Counted from the stretch's first letter, positions 9,254-18,541 are shown. The stretch is 64,000 nucleotides of DNA from Streptantibioticus cattleyicolor NRRL 8057 = DSM 46488 (GCF_000240165.1 NC_017586.1:992001-1056000); one strand, 5' to 3'. Notes: a model not told the origin generated them from the letters alone. A program made the numbers and translations.

Positions 9254-10168
9254 GTGCTGCGACGAGCCGCGATACCCCGATTCCCGTTCGCCGTCCGCGT
9301 GTTGCGGGGGCAGGCCCAGGTCACCTTCCTGCCCAGCGCGGTGACCGGTGCCTTCTTCAGCGCGGCGCTCTTCACCGCCGGCTGGGTCCCCGGGCTCTAC
9401 GCGCTGCTGGGCACCGCCGTCGGCACCGCCACCGCGCGTGCGCTGGGCGTCGGACGCGACCGCCTCGACGCCGGGCTGGAGGGGTTCAACGCCTGCCTGG
9501 TGGCGGCCGGTTGCGCGGTGCTGCTGGACGGCACCCGGCCGGTCACCGCGGTGGTGGCGGCCTTCGGCGCGGTGGTGGTCACCGTGGTCACCGCCGCGCT
9601 GCGCACCGTGCTGGCGGGTCGGGGGATCCCCACGTTCACCACGCCGTTCTGCGCGGTGGCGACGGTGATCGCGCTGGCCGCCCCCGGGGCGCACCACCCC
9701 GCCGTGCCGCCGGCCGGCCCCGCCACGGCCACCTTCACCGAGCTGTGGCACGCCTTCTTCGCCAACGTCGGGCAGATCTTCTTCCTGCCCCGGTGGTACG
9801 CCGGCGCGCTCTGCCTGGCGGGGATCTGGTGGGCCGACCGCAGGGCGGGCGCCGCCGCCTGCCTGGGCAGCCTCACCGCGATCGGCACCGCCCGCCTGCT
9901 CGGCTCGCCCGCCGCCGCGGTCGGCCAGGGGCTGCTGGGCTACAACGCGGTGCTCACCGCCATGGCGCTGTACGGGGTCTTCCTCGCCGCCGACCGGTGG
10001 AGCCTGGGGTACGCGGTGACCGGCGCGGTGGCGGCCACCGGGCTGACCCCGGCGGTCACCGCGTTCCTCGCGCCCTACGGCGGCCACGCGTTCACCTGGC
10101 CGTTCGTGGTCACCGCCACGGTGTTCACGGCGGCGGCGCAGGCGTTCCCGCGGCTGCGCCCGAGGTGA
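9254..10168 (+). CDS. urea transporter (UT family)
   Basis: A 304-aa integral membrane protein with about ten hydrophobic segments. The two-fold repeat of urea transporters is visible: GLYALLGTAVGTATARALG with LEGFNACLVA in the first half, and WYAGALCLAGIWWADRR with GLLGYNAVLTAMAL in the second, plus FANVGQIFFLPRWYAG. Such channels let urea cross the cytoplasmic membrane down its gradient. The start is GTG 9254. It stands alone, with no urease genes nearby. It ends 12 bp from the convergent alcohol dehydrogenase. Confidence 0.88.
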   Translation: MLRRAAIPRFPFAVRVLRGQAQVTFLPSAVTGAFFSAALFTAGWVPGLYALLGTAVGTATARALGVGRDRLDAGLEGFNACLVAAGCAVLLDGTRPVTAVVAAFGAVVVTVVTAALRTVLAGRGIPTFTTPFCAVATVIALAAPGAHHPAVPPAGPATATFTELWHAFFANVGQIFFLPRWYAGALCLAGIWWADRRAGAAACLGSLTAIGTARLLGSPAAAVGQGLLGYNAVLTAMALYGVFLAADRWSLGYAVTGAVAATGLTPAVTAFLAPYGGHAFTWPFVVTATVFTAAAQAFPRLRPR

Positions 10169-10180
10169 GCGGCGGGCGGG

Positions 10181-11263
10181 TCAGAAGACCACCAGCGCCC
10201 GGCCGCCCCGTCCGGCCTGCATCGCCTCGAACGCCGCGGGGATGCCGGCCAGTCCGATGCGGTCGGTGACCATCGCGCCCAGGTCGAGCCGGCCGGCCAG
10301 CACGTGTCCGGCGAGCACCGGCAGATCGGCGGCCGGGTCGCTGTTGCCGTAGACGCAGCCGGAGAGCGTGCGGCCGAAGTGGAACAGCTCCAGCGCGCTG
10401 AAGGAGACCCGGTCCTCCTTGCCGCCGATGCCGACCACCGTGGTCCGCCCGCCGCGCCGGGTGGACGACCAGGCGGTACGGATGGTGGCGGCCCGGCCCA
10501 CGCACTCGACGGCCACGTCGGCGCCGTGGCCGCCGGTCAGCTCGCGGATCCGCCGCGCGGTGTCCTCCCCGGCCAGGACGAATTCGGTGGCGCCGGCGGC
10601 CCGGGCCAGGCCCTCCTTGTGCGGGGAGACGTCCACCGCGAGGATCGGTCCGGCCCCGGCCAGCCGTGCCGCCTGGAGCACCGACAGCCCCACGCCGCCG
10701 GCCCCGAAGACCACGACCGACTCCCCCGGCCGCACCCGCGCCGCGTGGTGCACGGCTCCGTACCCGGTCAGCACCGCGCAGCCGAGCAGCGCGGCCTCGG
10801 TGGCCGGCACCCCGTCCGGCAGCGGCAGCACGGCGCCGGCGGCCACCACGGTCTCCTCGGCGAAGACCGCGGTGCCCAGGCCCGCGTGGAGTTCGGTGCC
10901 GTCGTCGGCCCGCCGGGCGTACGGCACGGCGGCGCCGGCCGCGGCGTTGGCGCACAGCCACGGCTCACCGAGCCCGCAGTAGTGGCAACGGCCGCAGGAC
11001 GGCGCCCAGTTGAGCACCACGCGGTCGCCCGGGGCCACCGTGGTGACCCCGTCGCCCACCTCGGTGACCGTGCCCGCCCCCTCGTGGCCGAGGACCGCGG
11101 GCACCGGCTGGCGCAGCGTGCCGTTGGACAGCGACAGGTCGGAGTGGCACACCCCGGCGGCGGCCAGCCGGATGCGCACCTGGCCGGGGCCCGGCCGGGG
11201 CAGGTCGATCTCGGTGATCTCCAGCGGGGCTCCCACGGCGGGCAGGACGGCGGCACGGACCAC
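10181..11263 (-). CDS. zinc-dependent alcohol dehydrogenase (MDR family)
   Basis: A 360-aa medium-chain dehydrogenase. Catalytic zinc ligands Cys39 (VCHSD), His60-Glu61 (LGHEGAG) and a later Cys in LLGCAVLTGYGAV are present. The structural-zinc lobe has Cys90, 93, 96 and 104 (CGRCHYCGLGEPWLC). The Rossmann motif FGAGGVG follows. GTG 11263 is chosen because GAGGAG precedes it by about six bases. The open frame continues far upstream but only as a shadow of the aldehyde dehydrogenase and hmgA. It lies 53 bp downstream of an aldehyde dehydrogenase on the same strand, so the two probably oxidise an alcohol to the acid stepwise. Confidence 0.92.
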   Translation of the reverse strand: MVRAAVLPAVGAPLEITEIDLPRPGPGQVRIRLAAAGVCHSDLSLSNGTLRQPVPAVLGHEGAGTVTEVGDGVTTVAPGDRVVLNWAPSCGRCHYCGLGEPWLCANAAAGAAVPYARRADDGTELHAGLGTAVFAEETVVAAGAVLPLPDGVPATEAALLGCAVLTGYGAVHHAARVRPGESVVVFGAGGVGLSVLQAARLAGAGPILAVDVSPHKEGLARAAGATEFVLAGEDTARRIRELTGGHGADVAVECVGRAATIRTAWSSTRRGGRTTVVGIGGKEDRVSFSALELFHFGRTLSGCVYGNSDPAADLPVLAGHVLAGRLDLGAMVTDRIGLAGIPAAFEAMQAGRGGRALVVF

Positions 11264-11316
11264 GGACGGCTCCTCGATGCTCGGACGGCTTGCGGGGCTT
11301 GGCGTTCGGGGGTACG

Positions 11317-12735
11317 TCAGAACTGGAGCGACTTGGTCTGGAGGAACTCCTCCAGGCCGTGGACGCCGAGTTCGCGCCCGTTGCCCGACTGCTTGTAACC
11401 GCCGAACGGGGCCAGCGGGTTGAAGCGTCCGCCGTTGATGTCGACCTGGCCGGTGAGCATCCGGCGGGCGAAGGCGACCGCCTTCTCCTCGTCGGCGCAC
11501 CACACGGCGCCGGCCAGCCCGTACACCGTGCCGTTGGCGATGGCCAGCGCCTCCTCCTCGTCCCGGTAGCCCATGACCGCCAGCACCGGGCCGAAGATCT
11601 CCTCCTGGGCGATGGTCATCTCCGGCGTGACGTCGGCGAAGACGGTGGGGCGCACGTAGTAGCCCTTCTCCAGGCCCTCGGGGGGCCGCGGGCCGCCGGC
11701 CACCAGGCGGGCGCCCTCCTCGACGCCCTTGGCGATGTAGCCGCGTACCCGGTCCCGTTGGCGCGCGCTGACCAGCGGGCCGAGCCGGGTGCCGGGCACC
11801 GTCGGGTCGCCGGGGACGTACTTGGCGGTGGCGGCCACGGCGAGGGCGACCGCCTCGTCGTACTGGTCGGCGTGGACCAGCATGCGGGTCCAGGCGCTGC
11901 ACGTCTGGCCGGAGTTGGCGAAGACGTTGGCGACGCCGACGGCGACCGCGCGGCCGAGGTCGGCGCCGGGGAGGACGACGTTGGCCGACTTGCCGCCCAG
12001 TTCGAGGGCGACCCGCTTGACCGCGCCGCCGGCGAGCCGCGCGAGGTGCCGGCCGACGGCGGTGGAGCCGGTGAAGGAGACCATGTCGACCTCGTCGTGT
12101 CCGGCGAGCGCCTCGCCGGCGACGGGTCCGGTGCCGGTGACCACGTTGCAGACCCCGGGCGGGAAGCCGGCCTCGTGGACCGCTTCGGCGAAGACCCGGG
12201 CGACCAGCGGGGTGTCCTCGGCGGGCTTGAGGACCACGGTGCATCCGGCGGCGAGCGCGGGGACCACCTTGGCGGTGATCTGGTGCAGCGGGTAGTTCCA
12301 CGGGGTGATCGCGGCGACCACGCCGACCGGTTCGCGCAGCACGGTGGAGTTGCCGGTGCGCGTGGTGAACTCGTAGCCGGCCAGCAGCGTGGCGTAGGAC
12401 TCGGTGACGGTCACCGGCAGCTTGGCGCTGACCGCCTCGCTGAAGGCGAGCGGTGAGCCCAGTTCGGCGGTGACGGTGGCGGCGATCTCGTCGTGGCGGG
12501 CGCGCAGCGCGGCGGCGAGGGCGGAGATCCGGGCGGCCCGTTCGGCCGGGTCGGTGGCGGACCAGCGGGGGAAGGCGGCGCGGGCGGCGCGCACCGCGGC
12601 GTCCACGTCCCGGGCGTCCCCGGCCGGGACGGTGGCGATGACCTGTTCGTCGGCGGGGTTGACCACCTCGATCACCCCGGTGCCGGCGGCCGGCCGCCAC
12701 CGCCCGTCGATGTACATCCCCTCGTGGGCCTTCAC
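11317..12735 (-). CDS. NAD(P)-dependent aldehyde dehydrogenase
   Basis: A 472-aa ALDH-superfamily enzyme with ITPWNYPL, the general-base Glu245 in LELGGKS, the nucleophile Cys279 in SGQTCSAW, and EEIFGPVLAV. ATG 12735 is the first start. Upstream, two short dyads (12761-12774 and 12778-12788) look like operators. It is co-directional with the alcohol dehydrogenase 53 bp downstream, forming a probable two-gene alcohol-to-acid operon. The position next to homogentisate dioxygenase is shared, as I recall, with S. coelicolor. The substrate is unknown. Confidence 0.92.
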   Translation of the reverse strand: MKAHEGMYIDGRWRPAAGTGVIEVVNPADEQVIATVPAGDARDVDAAVRAARAAFPRWSATDPAERAARISALAAALRARHDEIAATVTAELGSPLAFSEAVSAKLPVTVTESYATLLAGYEFTTRTGNSTVLREPVGVVAAITPWNYPLHQITAKVVPALAAGCTVVLKPAEDTPLVARVFAEAVHEAGFPPGVCNVVTGTGPVAGEALAGHDEVDMVSFTGSTAVGRHLARLAGGAVKRVALELGGKSANVVLPGADLGRAVAVGVANVFANSGQTCSAWTRMLVHADQYDEAVALAVAATAKYVPGDPTVPGTRLGPLVSARQRDRVRGYIAKGVEEGARLVAGGPRPPEGLEKGYYVRPTVFADVTPEMTIAQEEIFGPVLAVMGYRDEEEALAIANGTVYGLAGAVWCADEEKAVAFARRMLTGQVDINGGRFNPLAPFGGYKQSGNGRELGVHGLEEFLQTKSLQF

Positions 12736-12760
12736 CTGTCGTCCTCCCGGGCCGGTTGGC

Positions 12761-12788
12761 TGAGCGCCCGCTCAAACTAGCGCTGCTA
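12761..12788. promoter_or_regulatory. paired dyads upstream of the aldehyde dehydrogenase operon
   Basis: TGAGC-GCCC-GCTCA (12761-12774) is followed four bases later by TAGC-GCT-GCTA (12778-12788). Both are perfect inverted repeats, 25-53 bp upstream of ATG 12735. They are candidate operators for a TetR- or GntR-type regulator. The second resembles the imperfect dyad between the acyl-CoA dehydrogenase and its divergent TetR gene. Confidence 0.35.
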
Positions 12789-12913
12789 ATAAGCGGTACG
12801 CCAGGAGACGTCCGCGTGCCGTGGGTCACTCGCGGTACCCGTTCCCCGTTGACGTGGCACGGATCCATTCCTACGGTTGAGCATAGGATTCCTTCCGGTG
12901 ACGGGGAGCGACG

Positions 12914-14257
12914 ATGAGCAGGACGCGACAGGGCGGCGGCGACGGGCCGGAGGCGACGCGCAAGACCGCCGCCGGCCTGGAGTACTCCTCCGGATTCGGC
13001 AACGAGCACGTGAGCGAGGCGGTACCCGGCGCGCTGCCGGTCGGCCGCAACTCCCCGCAGCGCCCGCCCCTCGGCCTCTACGCCGAGCAGCTCTCCGGCA
13101 GCGCCTTCACCGAGCCCCGGCACCACAACCGGCGCTCCTGGCTCTACCGGATCCGCCCCTCCGCCGCCCACCCGCCGTTCCGCCGGATCGACAACAAGCT
13201 GCTGCGCAGCGCCCCCTTCACCGAGACCGAGCCCGACCCCAACCGGCTGCGCTGGAGCCCGCCGCCGGCCCCCGAGGGCCCCACCGACTTCGTGGACGGC
13301 CTGGTGACCGTGGGCGGCAACGGCGACGTGCTGCAACGCACCGGCATCGGCATCCACTGGTACGTCGCCAACCGCTCGATGACCCGCCGGGTCTTCGGCG
13401 ACTCCGACGGCGAGCTGCTGATCGTCCCCCAGCACGGCGGGCTGCTGCTCCGCACCGAACTGGGGCTGCTGGCCGCCGGGCCCGGCGAGGTGGCGCTGAT
13501 CCCGCGCGGGGTGCGGTTCCGGGTGGAGCTGCTGGAGGCCGAGGCGCGCGGCTACGTCTGCGAGAACTACGGCCAGCCCTTCCGCCTGCCCGACCTCGGC
13601 CCGATCGGCGCCAACGGGCTCGCCAACCCCCGTGACTTCCTCGCCCCGACCGCGGCCTACGAGGACGTCGAGGAGCAGGTGGAGGTGGTCAACAAGTTCG
13701 GCGGCAACCTGTGGGCGGCCGACTACGACCACTCGCCGCTGGACGTGGTGGCCTGGCACGGCAACCACGTGCCGTACGTGTACGACCTGCGCCGCTTCAA
13801 CGTGCTGGGCACCATCTCCTACGACCACCCGGATCCGTCGATCTTCACCGTGCTCACCTCGCCGTCGAACACCCCGGGGCTGGCCGGCGCCGACTTCGTG
13901 GTCTTCGCCCCGCGCTGGCTGGTCGGCGAGGACACCTTCCGGCCGCCGTACTTCCACCGCAACGTGATGAGCGAGTTCATGGGGCTGATCGAGGGCGCCT
14001 ACGACGCCAAGGCCGAGGGGTTCGTGCCCGGTGGCGCCTCGCTGCACAACATGATGTCGGCGCACGGCCCGGACCGGGAGACCTTCGACCGGGCCAGCGC
14101 CGCCGAGTTGAAGCCGCACAAGGTGGACGACGGGCTGGCCTTCATGTTCGAGACCCGGTGGCCGGTGGTGCCCACCGCGCAGGCGCTGGCCGCACCGTTC
14201 CGGCAGCCGGAGTACGACGCGGTGTGGCAGGGTCTGGAGCGGCACTTCGACCGCTGA
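12914..14257 (+). CDS. hmgA: homogentisate 1,2-dioxygenase
   Basis: The 447-aa protein opens the aromatic ring of homogentisate to maleylacetoacetate in tyrosine/phenylalanine catabolism, using Fe(II). The iron ligands of the human enzyme (His335, Glu341, His371) match His348 and Glu354 in [13 protein letters not shown] and His384 in SAHGPD, with identical spacing. [11 protein letters not shown] near the N-terminus and [11 protein letters not shown] are diagnostic. The start ATG 12914 has GGGGAG upstream. A plausible promoter, TTGACG-17 bp-TACGGT, lies at about 12852-12880. It is followed by a GntR regulator on the same strand. Loss of this enzyme usually gives a brown melanin-like pigment. 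Confidence 0.97.
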   Translation: MSRTRQGGGDGPEATRKTAAGLEYSSGFGNEHVSEAVPGALPVGRNSPQRPPLGLYAEQLSGSAFTEPRHHNRRSWLYRIRPSAAHPPFRRIDNKLLRSAPFTETEPDPNRLRWSPPPAPEGPTDFVDGLVTVGGNGDVLQRTGIGIHWYVANRSMTRRVFGDSDGELLIVPQHGGLLLRTELGLLAAGPGEVALIPRGVRFRVELLEAEARGYVCENYGQPFRLPDLGPIGANGLANPRDFLAPTAAYEDVEEQVEVVNKFGGNLWAADYDHSPLDVVAWHGNHVPYVYDLRRFNVLGTISYDHPDPSIFTVLTSPSNTPGLAGADFVVFAPRWLVGEDTFRPPYFHRNVMSEFMGLIEGAYDAKAEGFVPGGASLHNMMSAHGPDRETFDRASAAELKPHKVDDGLAFMFETRWPVVPTAQALAAPFRQPEYDAVWQGLERHFDR

Positions 14258-14318
14258 GGGGCCGGCTCAGGCGGGCGGCGGGGCGCCCGCAGACCGTCCG
14301 ACCGATCCGGAGCACCGT

Positions 14319-15065
14319 GTGACCGCCTTCGTCCCCGATCCGCTCACCCTGAACCGCAGGCTTCCGCTGTGGTACCAGGTGTCGCAGTCGCTGCGCGCCT
14401 CGATACTGGGGCGCCCGGCCGACGCCCCGCTGCGGCTGCCCACCGAGGACGACCTGGCCGGCCACTACGGGGTCAGCGTGCTCACCATGCGGCAGGCGCT
14501 GAAGTCGCTGGAGGACGAGGGGCTGATCAGCCGGCACCGCAGGCGGGGCACGTTCATCGAGCCGGGGGCGCGCCGGGCGGCCCCGGTCCGGCTGCTGGGC
14601 TCGGTGGACGCCATCGTGGCCCAGCAGTCCGGACAGCGCACCACCGTGCTCGGCCACGGCCGGGTGCCGGTCCCCGCCGACCTCGCCGAGTACTTCCCGG
14701 GCGCCGCCGAGGTGGCCGTCTTCCGCCGGCTGCGCCACGACGAGGGCGGCGAGGCCACCAACTGGGCGGAGAACCACGTCGCCGCCGACCTCGCCGACCG
14801 CGTCGACCTGGCCGATCTGGAACGCTGGCCGATGACCAAGGTGCTGCGCGACCGTCTGAAGGTCGACATCAGCCGCATCACCGACACCGTCGAGGCCCGG
14901 CTGGCCGACCCGCGCACCGCCGAACTCCTCGGGGTCCCGCTGCTCAGCCCGATCCTCCACTACACCGGCGTCACCTACGACGACACCGGCCGGGTGGTCG
15001 ACGTGGCCCGGATCCACTACCGCGGGGACCGGTTCGCCTTCTCGGTGACGATGGAAGCCCGTTAG
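14319..15065 (+). CDS. GntR family regulator with UTRA domain (HutC subfamily)
   Basis: A 248-aa regulator. The winged-helix HTH covers about residues 15-80 (RLPTEDDLAGHYGVSVLTMRQALKSL reads as two adjoining segments) and ends in the typical RRRGTFIEPG wing. The remainder is a UTRA ligand-binding domain ending IHYRGDRFAFSVTME. The GTG start 14319 has GGAG just upstream. It lies 61 bp after hmgA in the same direction and could regulate it, with homogentisate or a related intermediate as effector; that is inferred from context only. Confidence 0.9.
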   Translation: MTAFVPDPLTLNRRLPLWYQVSQSLRASILGRPADAPLRLPTEDDLAGHYGVSVLTMRQALKSLEDEGLISRHRRRGTFIEPGARRAAPVRLLGSVDAIVAQQSGQRTTVLGHGRVPVPADLAEYFPGAAEVAVFRRLRHDEGGEATNWAENHVAADLADRVDLADLERWPMTKVLRDRLKVDISRITDTVEARLADPRTAELLGVPLLSPILHYTGVTYDDTGRVVDVARIHYRGDRFAFSVTMEAR

Positions 15066-15106
15066 GTGGGATCGGCGGGCTTGGGCGGGGCGGACGGGGG
15101 GCCACC

Positions 15107-15292
15107 AGTGCCGCGTCAGCCAGGGTTTGCCCGGTGAGGAGCGGCGTCCGGTGCGGTGGATCGCAAGGCGCCGGATCGGCCTCTCCCCCTGCTCCGCGGG
15201 GGTACCCCCGGGGTCTACTCGGCTGGTCCGGCAACGCCGCGAGGCACCGTGCCGGGCGTCGCGACGGGGCGAACCCTGGCTGACGCGGCACT
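15107..15292. repeat. 186-bp palindromic element with 26-bp terminal inverted repeats
   Basis: The outer 26 bases at 15107-15132 and 15267-15292 are reverse complements with one mismatch. The left arm begins AGTGCCGCGTCAGCC and the right arm ends CTGACGCGGCACT. The interior also folds back imperfectly, around a centre with CCCCC/GGGGG runs near 15187-15207. There is no ORF inside and no clear target-site duplication. It fills the whole gap between the GntR gene and the type ISP gene, whose start is four bases after the right arm. It could be a MITE-like or dispersed palindromic repeat. Confidence 0.7.
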
Positions 15293-15295
15293 AGG

Positions 15296-16492
15296 ATGCG
15301 TGCGGTGAGCGACGACGTGCTCTTGCTCGACGACGTGCTGCCCTGGTCGGTCGAGCGGTTGCGGCTGGGGCGCGAGTGGGTGGCCGGACCGTGCGGCACG
15401 GCGCTCAAGGAGCGCTGGGAGGCGCTGGTGCGCGCCGGTGACGAGGCGGAGCGGGCCGCGCTCTTCGTCCCCACCCGGGCGCGTGATCCCTACCGCGGGG
15501 TGGCGCAGTTGCCGGGTCATCCGGTGGGCACCGGGCCGATCGCCGAGGAGCGCGGCCGGGCCCCGGAGCCGGTACGGGTGGTGCACGCCCCCTTCGACCA
15601 CCAGTGGCTCATCCCGGACCACCGGCTGATCGACGTGGCGCGGCCGGAGTTGTGGCGGGTCGCCGACGACCGGCAGCTGTTCGTGGTGGAGCCGTCGTAC
15701 GGGCCGCGGGCGGAGCCGGATCCGGTGCCGACGGTGACCGCGCTGCTGCCCAGCGGGCCGTGGCCGCCGGGCCGGATCCGTCCGCTCTACCGGCGCCCCG
15801 GCGGGCTGGACCCCAACGTCACGCCGGGGCTGGCCGATTGGCTGGCCGGGCGGTGGGGGCGGCCGGTCGGGGCGGAGGACCTGCTGGCGTGGATCGCCGC
15901 GGCGGCCCGTCCGGTGGCGGGCGGCTGCGCGGTGCCGTTGCCGTCCTCGCCGGCACTGCTGGACGAGGGGCTGGCGCTGGGCCGGCGGACGGTCTGGCTG
16001 CTCACCCGGGGCGCGGCCGGCAGCGGCGGACCCGGCGCGGGGCGCCCCCGGCTGCCCGGCGGACGCCGCCCGTACGTACGCGCCGCGCTGCCCGCGCGGG
16101 TCCCGATGCCCGATTACGACCCGCGGGAGGAGGCGCTGCTGATCGGCACCGGCCGGATCGCCCCGGTGCCGTGCGGGGCCTGGGAGTTCGAGATGGGCGG
16201 CGAGCCGGTGATCGAGGCGTGGTTCGCCCGCCGGGTGGAACGGATCCCGCGTACCGGGTGGCCGCAGGGGTGGACCTCGGAGCTGCTGGAGCTGATCACG
16301 ATCCTGGCGCTGCTCGACGAACTCCTGGTGGAGCGGGCCGGGTTCACCACGCGGCTGGCCGCCGAGGACCACATCGGCCGGGCCGAACTGCGCCGCGCCG
16401 GGATCCTGCCGGTGCCCGCCTCGGCCCGCCGTCCGGCCTCGGTCCTGGATCACCAGGAGGAAGGCCCGGGAGGCCAGTTCGCGCTGTTGTGA
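15296..16492 (+). CDS. type ISP restriction/modification C-terminal specificity-domain protein (orphan)
   Basis: A 398-aa soluble protein that I recognise, from memory of Streptomyces annotations, as related to the C-terminal target-recognition region of type ISP enzymes such as LlaBIII. Typical segments are FDHQWLIPDHRLIDVARPEL, IRPLYRRPGGL and a C-terminus of PASVLDHQEEGPGGQFALL type. No helicase, nuclease or methyltransferase motif is present, so it is not a restriction enzyme by itself. It may be a stand-alone DNA-binding protein of unknown role. ATG 15296 is used; GTG 15305 is an alternative. The right arm of the palindromic element ends four bases upstream. Confidence 0.65.
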   Translation: MRAVSDDVLLLDDVLPWSVERLRLGREWVAGPCGTALKERWEALVRAGDEAERAALFVPTRARDPYRGVAQLPGHPVGTGPIAEERGRAPEPVRVVHAPFDHQWLIPDHRLIDVARPELWRVADDRQLFVVEPSYGPRAEPDPVPTVTALLPSGPWPPGRIRPLYRRPGGLDPNVTPGLADWLAGRWGRPVGAEDLLAWIAAAARPVAGGCAVPLPSSPALLDEGLALGRRTVWLLTRGAAGSGGPGAGRPRLPGGRRPYVRAALPARVPMPDYDPREEALLIGTGRIAPVPCGAWEFEMGGEPVIEAWFARRVERIPRTGWPQGWTSELLELITILALLDELLVERAGFTTRLAAEDHIGRAELRRAGILPVPASARRPASVLDHQEEGPGGQFALL

Positions 16493-16618
16493 GGGGGGCG
16501 GTCGCCGGGTGCGGAACGGGGGCGGGACGAGCGGGCCGGGCTCGTTGCGGGGATGGGGGTGCGCCGGGCGGACCGAGGGGCCGTTGGGGTCCCGTCGGTC
16601 CGGCTCGGCGGCAATGGA

Positions 16619-16879
16619 TCAGCCGCGGCTGCCGAACAGCGAACGACGCAGCCGACGCAGCGGGGCGAAGAGCGAGACGCGAGCGCCCCGGTTCTCCCTG
16701 CCGTGCACGGTGTTGCGCGTCGTCAGCTCGCGCATCAGCAGCGTCGCCTCCACGGTCTCGCGCTGCGGGACGGCGGGGCCGCCGAGCACCGCGAGATGGC
16801 GGTCGAGGCGCGCGCTGGACGCACCGCTCCCGCAGGTGATGGCAGGCACACGCGCCCTGCTGCGCACTATTTGTTCCAT
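16619..16879 (-). CDS. small conserved-looking hypothetical protein
   Basis: An 86-aa basic protein starting MEQIVRSRARVPAITCG. ATG 16879 is preceded by GGGGAG at a five-base spacing, a good ribosome site, and the C-terminus SLFAPLRRLRRSLFGSRG is Arg/Leu-rich and amphipathic. Internal text such as LDRHLAVLGGPAV seems familiar from short Streptomyces hypotheticals, but no function is known to me. It lies alone, convergent with the type ISP gene and divergent from the kinase. The C-terminal helix might associate with membrane or nucleic acid; this is speculation. Confidence 0.5.
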   Translation of the reverse strand: MEQIVRSRARVPAITCGSGASSARLDRHLAVLGGPAVPQRETVEATLLMRELTTRNTVHGRENRGARVSLFAPLRRLRRSLFGSRG

Positions 16880-17057
16880 AGATACTCCCCACCCGTACGA
16901 GGGCACCCGGCCCGGGCAGCGTAACCTTATCGCCCCCTGGCGTCACCCGCGTATCCACGGCCCCGGATTCACCTGCCCGGCAAGGGCGTTGACACGGTGG
17001 CGACGGGGTGGCGAAAGGGTCGGGCACGGCCGCCGGCGGGTACGTAACCAGACGAAA

Positions 17058-17087
17058 CACCCCGTCCGCGACTCACCGGACGGGGTG
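17058..17087. terminator. strong hairpin upstream of the kinase gene
   Basis: CACCCCGTCCG (17058-17068) and CGGACGGGGTG (17077-17087) form a perfect 11-bp stem with an 8-base loop. It lies 27 bp before the kinase start with no T-run after it. It could be an intrinsic terminator insulating the kinase or a 5'-UTR structure. The rest of 16880-17114 holds only promoter-type DNA. Confidence 0.5.
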
Positions 17088-17114
17088 GGCGAGCCGTCGC
17101 CGAGGAGGGCCCCG

Positions 17115-18541
17115 ATGAGCGAACGCGCGGTCAGGGGAGGCCGCAGCGGACGGCTGCTGGCCGGGCGTTACCGGTTGCTCGACGGCGTCGGCCGGGGCGG
17201 CATGGGCGTGGTGTGGCGGGCCCGGGACGAACTCCTGGCGCGTGAGGTGGCGGTCAAGGAGGTACGGCCGCCGGCCGGTGTCGAGGAGCCCGGGGCCCGG
17301 CGGTTGTACGCCCGGCTGGAACAGGAGGCGCGCGCCGCGGCCCGGGTGCACCACCCCAACGCCATCACGGTCTTCGACGTCACCACCGACGGCGGCCGGC
17401 CGTGGATCGTGATGGAACTGGTGCACGGCCCCTCGCTCGCCGAGGTGCTGGCCGCCGAGGGCCGGCTCGATCCGGAGCGGGCGGCCCGGATCGGCGCGCG
17501 GGTGCTCGGCGCGTTGCGCACGGCGCACGCCGCCGGGGTGCTGCACCGGGACGTCAAGCCGGGCAACGTGCTGCTGGACGGCGGCGGCCGGGTGGTGCTC
17601 ACCGACTTCGGGCTGGCCGCCGTCGAGGGGGCGGCGGCGCTCACCCCGATCGGGGAGTTGCTGGGCTCCCCCGACTACCTGGCCCCCGAGCGCGCGGTGG
17701 GGCGGCGGCCCGGTCCGCCGTGCGACCTGTGGTCGCTGGGGGTAACGCTCTACCTGGCGGTGGAGGGGCTGCTGCCGTTCCACCGCGACACCCCGCTGGA
17801 CACCCTGCGGGCCGTGGTGGACGAGGACTATCCGCCGCCGCGCCGGGCCGACGGGCTCGGTCCGGTGCTGGAGGGACTGCTGCGCAAGGATCCGGCGGCC
17901 CGGATGGACGGCTGGCAGGCGCAGCGGCTGCTGGACGCGGTGGCGTCGCGGCGGGCCGGGCCGCCGGTGCCGGCCGGTGCCCGGGGGTCCGGCGCCCCGG
18001 TGCCGTTGCCGGTGCCGGTGCAAGTGCCGGCGCCGGTGTTCCGGGACGAACCGCGGCCGGTGCGGCCGGTGCGGCGGGCGGCGACGCTGGCCGCGGCGCT
18101 GACGCTGGCGGGGTGCGGGATGGCGTGGACGCTACTGTGGCCGGCCGGGTCGCCGGCGCCGCCCGTCGTGGTCAGCGTGCGGCTGACGGCGGTGCGGGAC
18201 CGGTACGCCGGGGGGTGTCCGCCGTCGGCGGCGCGGGCGCCGGAGTTCGCGGCGGTGGTGCGGGTGGGCGCGGGGCCGCCCCGGATGGTCTACCGGTGGA
18301 CGACGGACCGCGGGCCGGCCACCGGGTGGCGGGCCGCCGCGCTCCCCCCGGGCGGCGTGCGGCAGTTGACGCTGCGCCAGGCCGTGGCGGTCGCCGGGGG
18401 GCGGACGGGGTGGGTGGCGGTGCAGGTGCGCGAGCCGGTGGCGTACACCTCGGGGCGGGCCGCGTTCACCGTGGCGTGCGCGGGGGCGCCCGGTCCGGCG
18501 GCGGAACGGGCGCCCGGCGGCTCAGCCGGCCGCGGCGGTGA
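17115..18541 (+). CDS. membrane Ser/Thr protein kinase (PASTA-less), 3' end aberrant
   Basis: ATG 17115 has GGAGG seven bases upstream. The kinase domain shows the Gly loop GRGGMG (26-31), Lys48 in VAVKEV, HRDVKPGN (Asp145 catalytic) and DFG at 163-165. A Pro-rich juxtamembrane region and one membrane segment (about 321-342) precede an outside domain of some 120 residues, ending near FTVACAGAPGP. No in-frame stop occurs before or at the convergent lipase stop (18522-18524): the frame stays open to 19523, entirely antisense to the lipase, with Gly/Ala/Val-rich shadow composition. A one-base change in the G5 run at 18482-18486 would instead end the protein at TGA 18539-18541, and I use that end here. 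Kinases of this class signal from the cell envelope. Confidence 0.75.

Noticed and set aside
11264-14245. Upstream extension of the alcohol dehydrogenase frame to 1354 residues
   Set aside because: It runs antisense to hmgA and through another frame of the aldehyde dehydrogenase with no motif. GTG 11263 has a proper ribosome site.
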